A stretch of DNA of 64,000 nt from 66-474 sp963771735. GTDB taxonomy: Bacteria > Pseudomonadota > Gammaproteobacteria > Xanthomonadales > Rhodanobacteraceae. A program made the position numbers and the translations under genes. Shown here piece by piece: positions 50,917 through 59,557 of the stretch. Within the stretch, counting starts at the first letter, position 1. The number at the start of each line of letters is the position of its first letter. The notes beneath the pieces were generated by a model. The model had not been told where the DNA came from, did no database searches, and saw nothing but the letters and a program-made list of their open reading frames with translations. The stretch spans positions 372,001-436,000 of the forward strand of contig CAVYUN010000001.1 in NCBI GenBank assembly GCA_963771735.1, given 5' to 3'.

Positions 50917-53313
50917 ATGCGCTGGATTCGACGCATCGCCGTTGCACTGATCGTGATCATCGTGGTCGCCGGCGCGATCGGCTGGCGGCTGCTCGCCGGC
51001 AGCCGTCCGCAGGCCAGCGGCAGTGTCGCGGTCGCGGGGTTGTCGGCACCGGTCACGATCGTGCGCGACGACGACGGCATACCGACCATCACGGCACGCA
51101 ACCGCGACGACCTCGCCTACGCGCTCGGCTACGTGCACGGTCAGGAACGTTTCTTCCAGATGGACTTGCAACGACGTTCGGCCGCAGGCGAACTCGCGGC
51201 ACTGGTCGGTCCCAAGGCACTGCCGCTCGACGAAAGCCATCGCAAGCACCGTTTCCGTGCGTTGGCCGACCACGTGCTCGCATTGTTGCCAGCGCGCCAG
51301 CGCAAACAGATGGATGCCTACACAGCGGGTGTCAATGCGGGGCTCACGCACCTCGCGGTGCGGCCGTGGCAATACCTGCTGCTGGGCGTCAAGCCGAAAC
51401 CGTGGACGGATGCCGACACCATCCTGACGATCGACGCGATGTTTTTCGACCTGAACGAGGATGGCGCCAATGCGCGCGAATTGAACATCGCGCGGCTGCG
51501 CGCGGTATTGCCGAAGGCAATTACGGCTTTCCTGCTGGCACCATCGCCGCGCTGGGAAGCGCCCATGCAAGGCGGCCCGACGCCAGCGGTGCCGCTGCCA
51601 TCCGCCTCGACATTCGACTTGCGCGCCAGCGCATTGCCAAAGGTTGCACTGATGCGCGGCCTGCATGCGGTAGCGCGCTCCGACGCTGCCAACACCGGCA
51701 TCGGCAGCAACGGTTTCGTGGTGGGCGGCGCGCTCACCGGCGGTGCCGCGCTGCTGGCCAACGACCCCCACTTGCATCTGCGCGTCCCGAACATCTGGTA
51801 TCGCGCGCGACTGCGCTATCCCGATCAGTCGGATCCGCAACGCATGATCGACTTGAATGGCGTCACCCTGCCGGGTGCGCCCGCGCTGGTGATCGGCAGC
51901 AACGGCCACATCGCATGGGGCTTCACCAACAGCACCGGCGACTGGATGGACTGGGTGCGGGTGATCCGCAACCCGAACAACCCGTCGCAATACAGGACAC
52001 CGGACGGCTGGGCCACGATAACCAGGCACGACGAGACGATCAGTGTGAAAGGTGCACCCGACACGCACGTCGTCGTCGAGGACACGATCTGGGGCCCGAT
52101 CATGGCCAAGGCGCCCGACGGCACGTCGCTGGCACTGGCGTGGACCGCGCAGGATCCACGCGCGGTCAACCTCAACCTGCTGAAGCTGGAAACCGCGACC
52201 AGCGTGGACCAGGCACTGGCGATCGCACCCACGCTCGGCATCCCGCCACAGAATCTGGTGGTCGCCGACACGCACGGCAATATCGGCTGGAGCATCGCCG
52301 GCAGTGTCATTCCCGTTCGCGCCGGTTTCGATCCTTCCGCACCGGCCGACTGGTCGCAATCTGGCACGGGCTGGGTCGGCACCGCCACGCCCGCGCAGGA
52401 TCCACGCATCGAGGACCCGGCCGACTCGCGCATCTGGACCGCCAACCAACGCATCGTCACGGGCGACGAACTGGCATTGATCGGCGACGGCGGCTACGAC
52501 CAGGGCGCGCGTGCGCAGCAGATTCGTGACGATCTGCTTGCGCACGGCCACTTCAATGCCCACGGCATGCTGGACATCCAGCTCGACGACCGCGCGCTGT
52601 TTCTCGCCCGCTGGCAGAAACTGCTGATGTCCGTGCTCGATGCTGCGCACGATCCGAAACTGGCGGCATTGAAACCATTCGTGGCCGACTGGCAGGCGCG
52701 TGCCGCCGTCGACAGCGTCGGCTACCGCATCGTGCGGATGTTCCACGACAAGGTCCGCGACAACGTGCTGGCGCCGTTCAGTGCGCGCGCTTCGGCCAAA
52801 TGGAAGGATTTCGAATGGCCGACACCGGCGGTCGGCGAATACGCGGTGTGGACGCTGGTCACACAGAAGCCCGCGTGGCTGCTCGACCCGAAATACAAGG
52901 ACTGGAACGCGTTGCTGACGGAGTCCGCGCGACAAGTGGCGGACACCTTGGCGAAACTTCCCGGTCCGCTCAAGGACCAGACCTGGGGCCGTTACAACAC
53001 CGCAAAAATCGACAACCCCTTGTCGGGCGCGTTGCCGACGTGGCTGGCGCGTTTCTTCGACATGCCGCACGACGAGCTGCCGGGTGACAACGACATGCCG
53101 CGCGTGCTGCATGCCGCGTTCGGCGCATCGATGCGCATGGACGTGCAGCCGGGCGACGAGGCACATGGCATCATGGAAATGCCGGCCGGGCAATCCGACA
53201 ATCCGCTGTCGCCATGGTTCGGCAGGGGCCACGCGGCATGGGTCCGGGGCCGGCCGACACCGCTGCTGCCCGGCCCCGCGAAATACCATCTGACCCTGCA
53301 GCCGAAGGCATGA
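50917..53313 (+). CDS. Penicillin acylase family (Ntn-hydrolase) protein
   Basis: This 798-residue precursor has an N-terminal membrane segment/signal (residues 6-28) and the S45 family layout: alpha chain, a spacer, then a beta chain beginning at the autocatalytic nucleophile Ser264 in GSNGFVVGG. The DPHLHLRVPNIWY and GHIAWGFTNSTGDWMDW regions and the later LAWTAQDPRAVNL belong to the beta chain. Natural substrates may be acyl-homoserine lactones or other N-acyl amides rather than penicillin. No further family gene is adjacent; it lies downstream of repeat family A copy 2. Confidence 0.9.
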   Translation: MRWIRRIAVALIVIIVVAGAIGWRLLAGSRPQASGSVAVAGLSAPVTIVRDDDGIPTITARNRDDLAYALGYVHGQERFFQMDLQRRSAAGELAALVGPKALPLDESHRKHRFRALADHVLALLPARQRKQMDAYTAGVNAGLTHLAVRPWQYLLLGVKPKPWTDADTILTIDAMFFDLNEDGANARELNIARLRAVLPKAITAFLLAPSPRWEAPMQGGPTPAVPLPSASTFDLRASALPKVALMRGLHAVARSDAANTGIGSNGFVVGGALTGGAALLANDPHLHLRVPNIWYRARLRYPDQSDPQRMIDLNGVTLPGAPALVIGSNGHIAWGFTNSTGDWMDWVRVIRNPNNPSQYRTPDGWATITRHDETISVKGAPDTHVVVEDTIWGPIMAKAPDGTSLALAWTAQDPRAVNLNLLKLETATSVDQALAIAPTLGIPPQNLVVADTHGNIGWSIAGSVIPVRAGFDPSAPADWSQSGTGWVGTATPAQDPRIEDPADSRIWTANQRIVTGDELALIGDGGYDQGARAQQIRDDLLAHGHFNAHGMLDIQLDDRALFLARWQKLLMSVLDAAHDPKLAALKPFVADWQARAAVDSVGYRIVRMFHDKVRDNVLAPFSARASAKWKDFEWPTPAVGEYAVWTLVTQKPAWLLDPKYKDWNALLTESARQVADTLAKLPGPLKDQTWGRYNTAKIDNPLSGALPTWLARFFDMPHDELPGDNDMPRVLHAAFGASMRMDVQPGDEAHGIMEMPAGQSDNPLSPWFGRGHAAWVRGRPTPLLPGPAKYHLTLQPKA

Positions 53314-53401
53314 GCAACCGGCCTCCACGCAACGTGAACGGCGCCGGACATTCCGCTTGCATCATGCCGCGCAAACCGGCGACCATCGGCGGGTGAAATT
53401 C

Positions 53402-54208
53402 ATGCGCTTTCCTTACTCGCGGTGCCGCAGGCTGGTGCCGGCACTGGCCCTGATGCTCGCCGCCGTGATGCCGGTGGCGTGTTCGCAGGCCTCGCACGGT
53501 ATCTCCAGCCACGACGTGGTGTTCGACAACGTGCATTTCCGCGTGGTCGGCATCGACCTGGCCCGGAACGATCTCGGCTTGCACTGGCGCGACCCCGCCA
53601 CCGACAAGCCCTATGCCAGCATCCACGCGTTGCAGCAATGGGGCGCGTCACACGGCCGGCAACTGCTGTTCGCCGCCAACGCCGGCATCTACGATGCGCA
53701 CGGCGAACCGCTGGGTTTGTACGTCGAAAACGGCAAGGCCTTGAAGCCGCTCAACACCGCGCACGGGGATCCCACCGAGGGCAACTTCTCGCTGCTGCCG
53801 AACGGTGTTTTCGCGATCGACGCCAATGGTCATACGACCGTGGAAACCACCGCCGACTTCGCGGCAGCGCACGCCAAACCCCGCCTCGCCACGCAATCCG
53901 GCCCGATGCTGGTGATCGACGGCAGGATCAACCCGCAATTCGATGCCGATTCCGACAGCATGAAGTGGCGCAGTGGCGTATGCGCACGCAAACCCGACGA
54001 AGCCCTGTTCGTGGTCAGCGCAGCGCCCGTCAATTTTCACACATTCGCGCAACTGTTCCGCGACAAACTCGGCTGCCGCAATGCGCTCTACCTCGACGGC
54101 ACCCTGTCGCAGATCTACGTCAACGGCGATTACTACGGCGCACCCGCCTTCATGGTGAAACCCTACGCCGGCATTTTCGCGGTGTTCGCGCAGCCGGCAT
54201 CAGGCTGA
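53402..54208 (+). CDS. Lipoprotein phosphodiester glycosidase (DUF2233/NAGPA family)
   Basis: This 268-residue protein has a lipoprotein signal (lipobox PVAC, Cys27) and the NAGPA-type fold: ANAGIYDAHGEPLGLYVENGKAL (about residues 98-120), EGNFSLLPNGVFAI, ATQSGPMLVIDG and the C-terminal NALYLDGTLSQIYV. The family removes N-acetylglucosamine from phosphodiester-linked groups; the bacterial substrate is not settled. It follows the acylase gene by 88 bp on the same strand. Confidence 0.85.
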   Translation: MRFPYSRCRRLVPALALMLAAVMPVACSQASHGISSHDVVFDNVHFRVVGIDLARNDLGLHWRDPATDKPYASIHALQQWGASHGRQLLFAANAGIYDAHGEPLGLYVENGKALKPLNTAHGDPTEGNFSLLPNGVFAIDANGHTTVETTADFAAAHAKPRLATQSGPMLVIDGRINPQFDADSDSMKWRSGVCARKPDEALFVVSAAPVNFHTFAQLFRDKLGCRNALYLDGTLSQIYVNGDYYGAPAFMVKPYAGIFAVFAQPASG

Positions 54209-54305
54209 ACGCAAAGCGGCCTGTCGTGGCTCTCGGTCACCATCATCTTGGACGGATCCAGCGTGCGAATCACGTCATCACCGCATGCAGGCATTCCCGG
54301 TTCGC

Positions 54306-55799
54306 TCACTTTGTCGCCTGATCCGAGGCGCGTATGGCGGCCTCCTTCGCGCGCAGGGCGCGATATGCATCGAGCGCCGAGATCACGTTCGACTTGAGCA
54401 TGTACTTGTACAGACGTGTGGCGTCCCCCAACTGATCGCTGGAAAGGCTGGCAGTGATCGTCTCGAGATAGGTTCTTGCTGTATTTTCCTCGTCATCGCG
54501 CTTTGACAATGCGAGTTGCGAAAGCGCCCATGCCACCACCGGATCCCTGTGAACACCGGCTCCGTCCATGAAGCTTTCCGCCAAATTGAGCATGGCACTG
54601 GAATTGCCGTGGCTGGCGGCAAACGCAAACAAATCGTTTGCGCGTGGGACGTCCCTCGGCACGCCATAACCATTCACGTAAATCATTCCGAGGCAGTTGT
54701 AACCATCGGAGTTCCCCTGCCCGGCGGCCCGCGTGCACCAGGCCAAGGCCTTCTTGTAGCCGTTTCGCGAATCCTTCCCGAACAGGTAGAAGATGCCCAA
54801 ATGCACCTCGGCATCGGCGTTACCTTGGGTAGCGGCTGCCAGGTAATACTTCGTGGCTTCCGTCACGGATTTCTTCACACCCCAACCGTGCTCATACATC
54901 ATCGCAAGGTCGTATTCCGCTTCATCATCATCCGACTTTTCGGCAAGCCTGTTCCATTTCAGTGCCTCGGCGTAATTGCGCTTGACCCCGCTGCCGAATT
55001 CGTAGGACCTGCCCAGGTTCTCCTCAGCGACAGTGTTGCCACCTTCGGCTGATTCCCTGTACAACGCCATCGCGCGCTTGATGTTTTTGGGTACGCCCCT
55101 GCCAAATTCGTACATCAAGCCGAGGTTGTTGGCCGCCAGAATCCCCGCCTCCGTGGAGGGTTGCACGGCGGCCCGCCGGTACCACTTTGCGGCCATGGCG
55201 TCATCATCCCTGGGACACGTTTCGTCGCCCGATGCTTTGTCGTATTTCTTGCCCAGAGCGTATTCTGCCAATGCATAACCTTGCAGGGCCGATGAGCGAA
55301 GCAGTTCGATCGCTTTCTGACAGTTTCGTTGATCACCGAAACCGTATTCGTAGAACCGCCCCAGGTTGTACTCGCCCTTGGCATTGCCTTGTGCGGCCGA
55401 TTTCAGATAGAACTTCCTGGCAAGCGCGTAATCTGGTTGAGCCGACAGGGTTCCCTCTTCATAGGAAACGCCCACGCCGTTCTCACCATCCGCGTTGCCC
55501 TGATCCGCGGACGCGCGATACAGCTGTGCCGCCTTTTCGGGATCTCGAGTAACGCCTTGCCCGTGCGCATACATCCTTGCCAGCTGCGCTTCTGCCTCGG
55601 CATTGTCTGCCTTGGCCAACGGTTTGAAGTGCGCCAATGCGGCCGCGTAATCCTTCTCCTCCAATGCCGCCATTCCGGCACGCAGCGCTGCGGACTGGGC
55701 AACGGTTCCCGTTTGTGACGCCTCGGTAGCATGTGCGTTGGCCACCAGCAGAATGCAGACGGCCCAAAACGCAACACCAGTTCGCGCGAATTTCTTCAT
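54306..55799 (-). CDS. Exported Sel1-repeat protein
   Basis: This 497-residue protein has a signal peptide (residues 1-24, ending ANAHA) and about ten Sel1-like repeats of ~36 residues (for example MYAHGQGVTRDPEKAAQLYR and LGRSYEFGSGVKRNYAEALKW), which stack as alpha-helical hairpins for protein-protein contacts, probably in the periplasm. The ATG at 55799 has AGGGG 5 nt upstream. The partner is unknown. It ends close to the phosphodiester glycosidase gene, which is convergent, and precedes dapE. Confidence 0.88.
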   Translation of the reverse strand: MKKFARTGVAFWAVCILLVANAHATEASQTGTVAQSAALRAGMAALEEKDYAAALAHFKPLAKADNAEAEAQLARMYAHGQGVTRDPEKAAQLYRASADQGNADGENGVGVSYEEGTLSAQPDYALARKFYLKSAAQGNAKGEYNLGRFYEYGFGDQRNCQKAIELLRSSALQGYALAEYALGKKYDKASGDETCPRDDDAMAAKWYRRAAVQPSTEAGILAANNLGLMYEFGRGVPKNIKRAMALYRESAEGGNTVAEENLGRSYEFGSGVKRNYAEALKWNRLAEKSDDDEAEYDLAMMYEHGWGVKKSVTEATKYYLAAATQGNADAEVHLGIFYLFGKDSRNGYKKALAWCTRAAGQGNSDGYNCLGMIYVNGYGVPRDVPRANDLFAFAASHGNSSAMLNLAESFMDGAGVHRDPVVAWALSQLALSKRDDEENTARTYLETITASLSSDQLGDATRLYKYMLKSNVISALDAYRALRAKEAAIRASDQATK

Positions 55800-55852
55800 C
55801 CACACCCCTTATTCACAGCCCACCGGCACGCGTCGACGGACAAGCCTGATGG

Positions 55853-56986
55853 CTATGCCAACAACGTCGCGATAATAGCCAGATACACCGCCGGCAGGCG
55901 TTCGAGATCGTCCAGCGCGACGCATTCGTCAACCTTGTGGATGGTCGTGTTGGCCGGCCCGATCTCGACGACTTCCGCGCCGAGCGGTGCGATGAAACGT
56001 CCGTCGGAAGTACCGCCGCCAGTGCTGGATTCGGGGTCGATGCCGCACACTTCGCGGCAGGCGTCGATGACCGCTTTGCGCAGCCTGCCACCTTCCGGCG
56101 AATGGAAGGGTTCGCCGGAAAGATTCCATTCGATCGCGCCATCGACGCCATGCTTCTTGATGATGGCCTCGACACGTTTGTGCAATGATTCAGCGGTGCT
56201 GGCGGTGCCGAAACGGAAGTTGGCATCCACCACCACGCTGCCGGGAATCACGTTCAGCGCACCGGTGCCGCCGTGGATGTTGGAAACCTGGAAAGTGGTC
56301 GGCGGGAAATCCGCGTTGCCATCGTCCCAGCGCGTGGCCACCAGTTCCGCCAGCGCCGGCGCGACGGTGTGGATCGGATTACTGGCCTGTTCCGGATAGG
56401 CGACGTGGCCCTGCACGCCGCGTGCAATCAGTCGCATCGACAACGATCCGCGCCTCCCGACGCGTATCAGGTCGCCCAGCCTTTGTTTCGACGACGGTTC
56501 GCCAACCACGCACCAATCGATGCGCTGACCGCTCTCGCGGAAGTGTTGCGCGACCCGGCGCACACCGTCGAGGTTGGTCGGACCTTCCTCGTCGGATGTC
56601 AGCAGCAGGGCGATCGTGCCGGCATGGTCGGGATGCGCGGCAATGAAAGTTTCGAGAGCGATCACCATCGCCGCGACACCGGACTTCATGTCGGCCGCGC
56701 CGCGTCCGAACAGCTTCCGGTCGCGCACGCTCGGCTCGAACGGCGGCGAGCTCCAATCCGTTTCGGGCCCGCTTGGCACGACGTCGACGTGGCCCAGGAA
56801 CGCCAGCACAGGCCCGCCCTTTCCGTGCGTGGCCCACAGGTTCGAAACATCGCCATAACGCAGGCGTTCGTTGCGAAAACCCGCGCGTTCCAGGCGCGCC
56901 GCGATCAGTGCGATGCAACCCGCATCATCGGGAGTGAGCGAGCGGCGGCGAATCAGTTCGCAGGTGAGATCGAAAACATCGGACAT
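55853..56986 (-). CDS. dapE: Succinyl-diaminopimelate desuccinylase DapE
   Basis: DapE converts N-succinyl-LL-diaminopimelate to LL-DAP and succinate for lysine and peptidoglycan. The 377-residue protein (E. coli 375) has M20 metal-site motifs: FLGHVDVVPSG (His/Asp), DMKSGVAAMV, TSDEEGPTNLDG (catalytic Glu-Glu) and the C-terminal TGGGTSDGRF. Two zinc ions are expected. It is the first gene (by position) of the dapE to map minus-strand block, which includes dapD. Confidence 0.96.
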   Translation of the reverse strand: MSDVFDLTCELIRRRSLTPDDAGCIALIAARLERAGFRNERLRYGDVSNLWATHGKGGPVLAFLGHVDVVPSGPETDWSSPPFEPSVRDRKLFGRGAADMKSGVAAMVIALETFIAAHPDHAGTIALLLTSDEEGPTNLDGVRRVAQHFRESGQRIDWCVVGEPSSKQRLGDLIRVGRRGSLSMRLIARGVQGHVAYPEQASNPIHTVAPALAELVATRWDDGNADFPPTTFQVSNIHGGTGALNVIPGSVVVDANFRFGTASTAESLHKRVEAIIKKHGVDGAIEWNLSGEPFHSPEGGRLRKAVIDACREVCGIDPESSTGGGTSDGRFIAPLGAEVVEIGPANTTIHKVDECVALDDLERLPAVYLAIIATLLA

Positions 56987-57038
56987 GGCTCGGGATCCAC
57001 ACTGCCGACAATGCAGCGCAGCATAGCAACGCCCCGTT

Positions 57039-58100
57039 TCAACTTGATACCACCGTGCCGAGCAAATGTCCCACGCCGAACGTGACCGCCGCCGCCGCCG
57101 CGGTGATCAGGCATTGGCGCGCGATAGAAAATGCCAGGCCGCGTCCCGTGAACAGCGAAGTGCCGATCGCGATCAGGCACAGGCCGGCGAGGGTCGTAAC
57201 CATGCTGGCCAACATCGCGGTGCGCCCGCCCAGAAAGAAATAAGGCGCCACCGGAAAGATCGCACCGAACGCGAAGAAGCAGAAAGACGAAATCGCCGCG
57301 CCCCAGGCCGAACCTCCGAGTTCGGACGGGTCTACGCCGAGGTCCTCGCGCACCAGCGTGTCCAGCGCGGTGCGTGGCGTCTCGGCCAGGTGTTCGGCCA
57401 GGTGCTCGGCCTTGGAGCGGCCCATGCCCTTGTCGCGATAGATCCCGGCGATGTGGCGCACGCTCTCCTCGGGCGCGACCGCCAGCCGCTCGGCACGTTC
57501 GGTGATCTGGGCCTGGTAGAACTCGCGCGAACTGTTGACCGACAGCCATTCACCCAGTGCCATCGAACACGAACCGGCCACCAGCCCCGCCAGCCCGGCC
57601 AGCAGCACAGCGTGATTGCCGGTATTCGCGCCGGCCATGCCCATCACCAGACTGACGTTGGACACCAGCCCGTCGTTGGCGCCCAGCACCGAGGCGCGCA
57701 GCGTGTTGCCGCCGGCCGCGCGATGACGGTGTACCTTGGCGAGCTCGTCGGCGGGCACGAAGTGATCGCGATGCCCTTCGCGGTCGACCGGGGTTTCCAG
57801 ATGATCGGCGTGTTCCAACCGCACCACGGTCGGCATCACGAAACCGGTGCCGAACCTTTTCGCCAGCGCACCAAGCACCCGGACGCGCATGCGCGGAGAC
57901 TGCGGCGGGATGTCGACCCCGATATCGCGCAGGCGCGATTCCCAGAACGCCGCGTTCGCGCGCTCGCCTTCGGCGATGCGCCGATACGCGCGCGCCAGAC
58001 GGGCATTGCCGGCCACGTCGGCAAGCCGCGCATACAGCGCTGCGTTGTCGCGTTCGACGCGCAGGTTTTTCAGGTAACGGCGGGTGCGTTGATCGATCAC
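57039..58100 (-). CDS. MbfA-type fusion: ferritin-like domain + VIT1/CCC1 iron transporter
   Basis: This 353-residue protein joins an N-terminal four-helix ferritin/rubrerythrin-like domain (residues 1-140; RVERDNAALYARLADV, RRIAEGERANAAFWE with metal-binding Glu residues) to a VIT1/CCC1 membrane domain (LGANDGLVSNVSLVMG, GSCSMALGEWLSVNSSREFY and five hydrophobic helices). Such proteins export iron and protect against iron or peroxide stress. It lies between dapE and the ArsC-like gene, with only 12 bp to the latter's stop. Confidence 0.88.
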   Translation of the reverse strand: MIDQRTRRYLKNLRVERDNAALYARLADVAGNARLARAYRRIAEGERANAAFWESRLRDIGVDIPPQSPRMRVRVLGALAKRFGTGFVMPTVVRLEHADHLETPVDREGHRDHFVPADELAKVHRHRAAGGNTLRASVLGANDGLVSNVSLVMGMAGANTGNHAVLLAGLAGLVAGSCSMALGEWLSVNSSREFYQAQITERAERLAVAPEESVRHIAGIYRDKGMGRSKAEHLAEHLAETPRTALDTLVREDLGVDPSELGGSAWGAAISSFCFFAFGAIFPVAPYFFLGGRTAMLASMVTTLAGLCLIAIGTSLFTGRGLAFSIARQCLITAAAAAVTFGVGHLLGTVVSS

Positions 58101-58112
58101 GCTACGGCCTGC

Positions 58113-58478
58113 TCACTTGCCGAACCGCTGCTTGAAGGCGTTGTCGCTGAAGCCGACACTCACGGCACCGTCCTCGCGCACGACCACGGGACGCCGGACC
58201 AGCGCCGGATATTCCTTGAGCAGCAGCGTCCACTCCGGATCGCTGGCGGGACTTTTGCGCTGCGGCAGCAGGTTGCGCCAGGTGGTTGAAGCCTTGTTGA
58301 CCAGCTTGTCCCAGCCGCCGAGCTGTCTGGACCACCGTTTCAATGCCTCCGCCGGCACCGGGTTCGCCCGATAGTCGACGAACGCGTATTCGACTCCGAA
58401 CCGATCCAGCCAGTTGCACGCCTTGCGGCAAGTGTCGCAGGTTGGGAGGCCGTACAGGGTTGTGTGTATCTCAGACAT
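58113..58478 (-). CDS. ArsC/Spx-family reductase-like protein (YffB type)
   Basis: This 121-residue protein has a thioredoxin-like fold with the CDTCRKA redox motif (LPTCDTCRKACNWLD; Cys13 and Cys16 region) and the C-terminal RRPVVVREDGAVSVGF strand. It belongs to the ArsC-like/Spx group (YffB in E. coli) that lacks proven arsenate reductase activity. The ATG at 58478 has GGAG 7 nt upstream. In gammaproteobacteria this gene often sits next to dapE/dapD, as here. Confidence 0.88.
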   Translation of the reverse strand: MSEIHTTLYGLPTCDTCRKACNWLDRFGVEYAFVDYRANPVPAEALKRWSRQLGGWDKLVNKASTTWRNLLPQRKSPASDPEWTLLLKEYPALVRRPVVVREDGAVSVGFSDNAFKQRFGK

Positions 58479-58576
58479 GAGCCAGCTCCATTTCGGATAC
58501 ATCACCCACGCGGTGAATCGGCGGATGGATGCGGGGGCGAACCACGGATTGCCTGTGCGTGACGAACGCGCGCCGG

Positions 58577-59410
58577 CTATCCATCCCCTGCCCCCGCCCT
58601 CAACAACTCGTTGATCGAGGTTTTGGCGCGCGTTTTCTCGTCCACACGCTTCACGATCACGGCCGCGTACAGGCTGTGCGAGCCGTCAGCGGCGGGCAGC
58701 GAACCGGCGACGACCACGCTTCCGGCCGGGACCCGGCCGTAGGATATTTGTTTGGTGGCACGATCGTAGATCCGCGTGGACTGGCCGAGGTAGACGCCCA
58801 TGCCGAGCACGCTGCCGTGTTCCACGATCACGCCCTCCACCACTTCCGAACGCGCGCCGATGAAGCAATCATCCTCGATGATCGTGGGATTGGCCTGCAG
58901 CGGTTCCAGCACGCCGCCGATGCCGACGCCGCCGGAAAGGTGTACACGAGCGCCGACCTGTGCGCAGGAACCGACCGTGGCCCAGGTATCCACCATGGTG
59001 CCTGGACCGACATGCGCGCCGATGTTGACGTAGCTTGGCATCAGCACCGCGTCCCGGCCGATGAACGCACCGCGTCGCACCAATGCACCGGGAACGATGC
59101 GCGCGCCGGCAGCTTCGAACGCACCCGGAGCCGAATCGGCAAACCGCAGCGGCACCTTGTCGAATGCGGCCATGGGACCACCATCCATCGTCCGCACATC
59201 GTGCACGCGGAAGTACAACAGGATCGCGCGCTTGACCCAGGCATTGACGCTCCAGCCGCCCTGCCCGTCGGGCCCGGCCACGCGCAGGCGACCGGTTTCC
59301 AATGCATCCAGCACTTCGTCGAGCGTGGATCGCAATGCATCGATGTCAGCGTCGCCCAGGCTGGCGCGTCGTTCCCAGGCTGCATCGATGGTTTGCTGCA
59401 ATTCATGCAT
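58577..59410 (-). CDS. dapD: Tetrahydrodipicolinate N-succinyltransferase DapD
   Basis: DapD transfers succinyl from succinyl-CoA to tetrahydrodipicolinate, the step before DapC and DapE. The 277-residue protein (E. coli 274) has an N-terminal helical domain (ELQQTIDAAWERRASL), then a left-handed beta helix of hexapeptide repeats (GAFIGRDAVLMPSYVNIGAHVG, VHLSGGVGIGGVLEP, and FIGARSEVVEGVIVEHGSVLG) and a C-terminal extension. It functions as a trimer. Confidence 0.97.
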   Translation of the reverse strand: MHELQQTIDAAWERRASLGDADIDALRSTLDEVLDALETGRLRVAGPDGQGGWSVNAWVKRAILLYFRVHDVRTMDGGPMAAFDKVPLRFADSAPGAFEAAGARIVPGALVRRGAFIGRDAVLMPSYVNIGAHVGPGTMVDTWATVGSCAQVGARVHLSGGVGIGGVLEPLQANPTIIEDDCFIGARSEVVEGVIVEHGSVLGMGVYLGQSTRIYDRATKQISYGRVPAGSVVVAGSLPAADGSHSLYAAVIVKRVDEKTRAKTSINELLRAGAGDG

Positions 59411-59432
59411 GCCGAATTTCCAAATACCTGTG

Positions 59433-59458
59433 ACCTCTGAAGAACCGTCGCGAGCGAC
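59433..59458 (-). repeat. Short repeat 'GTCGCT-NNNN-ACGGTTCT(T)CAGAGGT', copy 2
   Basis: Inverted relative to 7969-7994. It includes a perfect CCGTCGC/GCGACGG dyad. It lies in the dapD-glnD gap, which otherwise holds a GC-rich stretch with GTAC-centred dyads. Confidence 0.5.
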
Positions 59459-59557
59459 GGCAGATTGCGTGACGCCGGAGCGCAGCAAGCGGAGCGTACA
59501 CGACAGTACGTGAGCATTGCGAGCACCGCCGGCGCGCAAGCTGCCGAGCGCAGCAGG

